DNA from: Rheinheimera sediminis
Lineage (GTDB): Bacteria > Pseudomonadota > Gammaproteobacteria > Enterobacterales > Alteromonadaceae
NCBI RefSeq assembly: GCF_004005375.1
Contig: NZ_RZUF01000019.1
Coordinates: 1-45,597, forward strand
Length of the DNA stretch: 45,597 nt
Reading direction: 5' to 3'
The translations under genes were made by a program, and so were the position numbers. Of this stretch, positions 42,843 through 45,597 are shown piece after piece. The number at the start of each line of letters is the position of its first letter. Position 1 is the stretch's first letter. The notes beneath the pieces were generated by a model. That model had not been told where the DNA came from, did not search any database, and saw only the letters and a program-made list of their open reading frames with translations.

Positions 42843-44108
42843 ATGAAGAAATTAAGTTCACTTACTTCTGCGTTGATCGTATTGGCTAGTTTTGGTGCTA
42901 CTACTCTGAGTTCTTATGCTGTTGCAGCGCCGGACCCAGCAAAAATCGAAGCAAGAAAAAACCGTAAGACAACTGTTGTTGGCGAGCGGGTAGGCAAAGC
43001 CATTGGTAAGGCCTATGAATTGTATAGTGCTGAGCAGCTAAACGAAGCTATTGCTGTGTTGTCAGATATTGAAGCCAGTAACGAGTTTGATAAGGCTTTT
43101 GTAAATCGTTTCTTAGGCAACATGTGGGCTGCAAAAGACGAGAAGAAGTCTATCAACTACTTACGTCAGGCGATAAAGCCCGATTTACTGAGCTTCACCG
43201 ATCAGGCGGCTTCTTTACGTTTGTTAGCTGACCTGTTGTTAAGCGATAAGCAATACAATGAAGCCATCAAAACCTATTATCAGTGGATCGATTTCACTGG
43301 TGAGCAGGACGCGAACCTTTATTTGCGTATTGCTAGCGCTTACATGGAAACCAAGCAGTATCAGAAGGTGATTGAGCCTGCCGATAAAGCTATAGCTCTG
43401 CAAGACAAGGCGAAGCCAAACGCCGGTCCTTATACCTTGAAGTTTTCAGCTTATTACGAGATGAAAAACAACAAGAAAGCGATCGAAGTTCTTGAGACTA
43501 CTGTGCAAATTTTCCCTTCGGAAAAACGCTGGTGGACTTATCTGGCTCAGTTTTACAGTATTGAAGAGCAATACGAGAAAGCTTTGGTTACCTTAGAGGT
43601 TGCTGCAAGACAGGGTATGCTGGATACAGCAAACGAGTTTAAGTTATTATCTCAGCTGTATTCAAATGCGAACATCCCTTACAAAGCGGGCGTAACGCTG
43701 GAACAACATATAAAGTCTGGTTTGATCCCTAAAGATAAAACAATGCTTAATAGTATGGCCAGTTCGTTTCAGGCAGCGCGTGAAATGGATAAAGCAGCTC
43801 AGTATTATGGCGAGTCAGCTCAGTTAGATAATGATGCAGACGCTTATCGTCGTCAGGGTTCTTCCTTGATCCTTGCTGAGAAATACCCCGCAGCTATAGT
43901 TGCTTTGAATAAATCATTGGATGCTGGCGTAAAAGTCAAAGGCCCTGTGTATTTAGCTTTGGTTGAAGCTTACTTCTACCAGAACAAATTCAGAGACGCT
44001 TATCAAGCGGTGCAAAAAGCGAAAGCTGATCCTAAGTATGCCCGTCAAGCGGCAAGTTGGGAAACCTACATTAAAGAACGCGCTAGTAAAAAGAACGTGA
44101 CGCTTTAA
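42843..44108 (+). CDS. tetratricopeptide-repeat protein of TonB operon
   Basis: This 421-residue protein has a signal peptide (to about residue 29) and several TPR-like helical repeats (LYLRIASAYMETKQYQKVIE, WTYLAQFYSIEEQYEKALV, AAQYYGESAQLDNDADAYRR). It is probably periplasmic. TPR proteins at this position are conserved in TonB2-type operons of marine gammaproteobacteria, and their mechanism is not known. It is the last gene; a strong terminator follows at 44115-44143. Confidence 0.9.
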   Translation: MKKLSSLTSALIVLASFGATTLSSYAVAAPDPAKIEARKNRKTTVVGERVGKAIGKAYELYSAEQLNEAIAVLSDIEASNEFDKAFVNRFLGNMWAAKDEKKSINYLRQAIKPDLLSFTDQAASLRLLADLLLSDKQYNEAIKTYYQWIDFTGEQDANLYLRIASAYMETKQYQKVIEPADKAIALQDKAKPNAGPYTLKFSAYYEMKNNKKAIEVLETTVQIFPSEKRWWTYLAQFYSIEEQYEKALVTLEVAARQGMLDTANEFKLLSQLYSNANIPYKAGVTLEQHIKSGLIPKDKTMLNSMASSFQAAREMDKAAQYYGESAQLDNDADAYRRQGSSLILAEKYPAAIVALNKSLDAGVKVKGPVYLALVEAYFYQNKFRDAYQAVQKAKADPKYARQAASWETYIKERASKKNVTL

Positions 44109-44114
44109 TGCTTT

Positions 44115-44143
44115 AAAAAAACCCTGCCTCGGCAGGGTTTTTT
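44115..44143 (+). terminator. rho-independent terminator of TonB operon
   Basis: ACCCTGCC-TC-GGCAGGGT forms an 8 bp stem flanked by A and T runs, starting 6 bp after the TPR gene stop. It could work in both directions. Confidence 0.93.
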
Positions 44144-44546
44144 CTTTCTGCGCCTAGCGAGTTGCGCAATAGGGCAACCAGATTGAGCCTGGTGGAGCTG
44201 GTAACCTGAAGGTTAGATTCCCTTTCTTGGTTGTAGCTGCTGTATAGCTTTTGCTTGTGCAGAATATTTCCAAACTCAGTCTATCTTAGGTTGTAAGTGG
44301 TTGCAGCATTGTGGATAGGCAGAGCATGGCTTGGATTTTATTACTCGTTTCTAGTGCTATCTCTTTATCTATTGTTATCTTTCTCCTGAACTCTATGTCT
44401 AACTCGTGTTGCAGAAAATCCTTCGATTGAACTAAAGTACAGACAGGGCAGTGTGTCGCTATGTCACTTAATTTGCTGCTATTTGCTGATTCTATCGACA
44501 GTTAGTTTAAAAAATACGCGAACAGTTAAGGCTTTCTAAAAAACTG
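44144..44546. other. intergenic region, no gene supported
   Basis: This stretch lies between the TonB operon terminator and the tRNA promoter. No ORF or repeat was found. A segment near 44190-44225 loosely resembles tRNA arms but does not fold into a cloverleaf. Confidence 0.5.
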
Positions 44547-44575
44547 TTGACACCTTTGGCCTCGGCCCCTAGAAT
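44547..44575 (+). promoter_or_regulatory. tRNA operon promoter
   Basis: TTGACA (44547-44552) and TAGAAT (44570-44575) are 17 bp apart. The bases just after the -10 are GC-rich (TCGCC), the discriminator type of promoters under stringent control. It lies about 48 bp before the first tRNA. Confidence 0.85.
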
Positions 44576-44622
44576 TCGCCTCGTCTTGTAGGGGATTGCT
44601 TAGCAAACTCTACAATTGGTGT

Positions 44623-44698
<76 letters not shown>

Positions 44699-44714
44699 AA
44701 AATTTTGTTCCAGT

Positions 44715-44790
44715 GTCCCTTTCGTCTAGAGGCCTAGGACACCGCCCTTTCACGGCGGTAACAGGGGTTCGAATCCCCTAAGGGACGCCA
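44715..44790 (+). tRNA. tRNA-Glu(TTC), copy 1
   Basis: This 76-base cloverleaf has acceptor GTCCCTT/AAGGGAC, anticodon loop CTTTCAC (anticodon TTC), T-arm GGTTCGAATCC and an encoded CCA. It is separated from tRNA-Ala by 16 bp and from the next copy by a unique 27 bp spacer. Confidence 0.97.
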
Positions 44791-44817
44791 ACAAAATTTG
44801 ACAAACTGACTGATAGT

Positions 44818-44893
44818 GTCCCTTTCGTCTAGAGGCCTAGGACACCGCCCTTTCACGGCGGTAACAGGGGTTCGAATCCCCTAAGGGACGCCA
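44818..44893 (+). tRNA. tRNA-Glu(TTC), copy 2
   Basis: Identical in sequence to the other six tRNA-Glu genes here. The 34 bp spacer after it (CTTAGTC then an A run) is the one that recurs after copies 4, 5 and 6. Confidence 0.97.
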
Positions 44894-44927
44894 CTTAGTC
44901 AAAAAAATATATGATGTTTATGCGCCT

Positions 44928-45003
44928 GTCCCTTTCGTCTAGAGGCCTAGGACACCGCCCTTTCACGGCGGTAACAGGGGTTCGAATCCCCTAAGGGACG
45001 CCA
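44928..45003 (+). tRNA. tRNA-Glu(TTC), copy 3
   Basis: Identical tRNA-Glu. It is followed by a unique 24 bp spacer ending CCAGT, like the bases before copy 1. Confidence 0.97.
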
Positions 45004-45027
45004 GCATCATGAGAAGACCTATCCAGT

Positions 45028-45103
45028 GTCCCTTTCGTCTAGAGGCCTAGGACACCGCCCTTTCACGGCGGTAACAGGGGTTCGAATCCCCTAAGGGACG
45101 CCA
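45028..45103 (+). tRNA. tRNA-Glu(TTC), copy 4
   Basis: Identical tRNA-Glu and the first of four copies in an uninterrupted 110 bp tandem repeat (tRNA plus 34 bp spacer). Confidence 0.97.
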
Positions 45104-45137
45104 CTTAGTCAAAAAAATATATGATGTTTATGCGCCT

Positions 45138-45213
45138 GTCCCTTTCGTCTAGAGGCCTAGGACACCGCCCTTTCACGGCGGTAACAGGGGTTCGAATCCC
45201 CTAAGGGACGCCA
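45138..45213 (+). tRNA. tRNA-Glu(TTC), copy 5
   Basis: Identical tRNA-Glu. The spacers on both sides are the same 34 bp sequence. Confidence 0.97.
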
Positions 45214-45247
45214 CTTAGTCAAAAAAATATATGATGTTTATGCGCCT

Positions 45248-45323
45248 GTCCCTTTCGTCTAGAGGCCTAGGACACCGCCCTTTCACGGCGGTAACAGGGG
45301 TTCGAATCCCCTAAGGGACGCCA
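45248..45323 (+). tRNA. tRNA-Glu(TTC), copy 6
   Basis: Identical tRNA-Glu. The spacers on both sides are the same 34 bp sequence. Confidence 0.97.
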
Positions 45324-45357
45324 CTTAGTCAAAAAAATATATGATGTTTATGCGCCT

Positions 45358-45433
45358 GTCCCTTTCGTCTAGAGGCCTAGGACACCGCCCTTTCACGGCG
45401 GTAACAGGGGTTCGAATCCCCTAAGGGACGCCA
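45358..45433 (+). tRNA. tRNA-Glu(TTC), copy 7
   Basis: Identical tRNA-Glu, the last of the series. A unique spacer of 22 bp leads to the second tRNA-Ala. Confidence 0.97.
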
Positions 45434-45455
45434 CTTCAGCGTTACATCTGCAAGT

Positions 45456-45531
<76 letters not shown>

Positions 45532-45597
45532 AATAGTCCTGCTACGCAACCCCTTTATATTTTCAATTATCTTCACTTATTCCAATTACAAATACAT

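Larger units (their letters stand above)
44818..45433 (+). repeat. 110 bp tandem repeat of tRNA-Glu plus spacer
   Basis: The unit is a 76 bp tRNA-Glu gene and a 34 bp spacer. It is seen after copies 2, 4, 5 and 6 with no visible spacer change; copy 3 has a different following spacer. This points to recent duplication by unequal recombination. Confidence 0.9.

Noticed and set aside
44190-44225. tRNA-like segment
   Set aside because: Only T-arm-like bases are seen. No acceptor stem or anticodon arm could be formed.
44818-45433. Regular repeats and spacers resembling a CRISPR array
   Set aside because: The repeated unit is a full tRNA-Glu gene and the spacers are mostly identical. No cas genes are present.

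Overview
The window is a chromosomal segment of a gammaproteobacterium, most likely an Alteromonadales/Chromatiaceae type close to Rheinheimera. This is inferred from the conserved neighbourhoods (pilTU next to yggS-proC-yggT-yggU-rdgB-hemW; rsmE-gshB-yqgE-ruvX; metK next to tkt-epd-pgk-fba; a TonB2-type operon) and from the intergenic repeats. No species marker is present, so the genus is a guess.

Layout. (1) 1-1049: the end of an IS21-family element, with a partial istA transposase and six terminal repeats of about 23 bp. It is inserted in the 3' end of a DUF2971 gene. (2) 1050-6970: an integron gene-cassette array with no integrase gene in view. Every gene is on the minus strand and the genes are separated by attC sites. 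The cassettes encode the truncated DUF2971 protein, membrane or secreted proteins of unknown function, a Phd/ParE-type toxin-antitoxin pair with a perfect palindromic operator, an AbiGi-like abortive-infection protein, and a membrane protein with a DUF4145-like domain. Two copies of a 161-163 bp MITE-like element lie inside two attC sites. (3) 7358-12822: a small plant-polysaccharide degradation locus (GH140-like lipoprotein, secreted beta-sandwich protein, esterase, GH43). (4) 13058-14899: a DUF885 lipoprotein peptidase. (5) 15058-21991: hemW-rdgB, DUF4426-yggU-yggT-proC-yggS, and divergent pilT-pilU. (6) 22398-26583: a histidine kinase and a REC-PAS-GGDEF-EAL protein that form a likely c-di-GMP signalling pair. 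(7) 26732-29697: rsmE-gshB-yqgE-ruvX-DUF1653. (8) 29816-31375: an AbgT transporter, then a five-copy tandem array of hairpin units, then metK. (9) 33388-38891: tkt, epd, pgk and fba. (10) 39133-44108: a six-gene TonB energy-transduction operon (DUF3450, long ExbB, ExbB, ExbD, TonB, TPR). (11) 44547-45531: a tRNA cluster with two tRNA-Ala(GGC) and seven tRNA-Glu(TTC), mostly in 110 bp tandem units.

How it fits together. The right two thirds is conserved core genome: cofactor and proline metabolism, pilus retraction, glutathione, SAM and central carbon. The left third is accessory. The cassette array carries candidate stability and phage-defence genes. The glycoside hydrolase locus would supply sugars whose outer-membrane uptake might use the TonB system, although no TonB-dependent receptor is present here. 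The items most worth a second look are the cassette array with its attC-embedded MITEs, the AbiGi-like and DUF2971 cassettes, the five-unit hairpin array at 31462-31815 (one unit keeps a stem-loop despite a changed sequence), and the amplified tRNA-Glu array.
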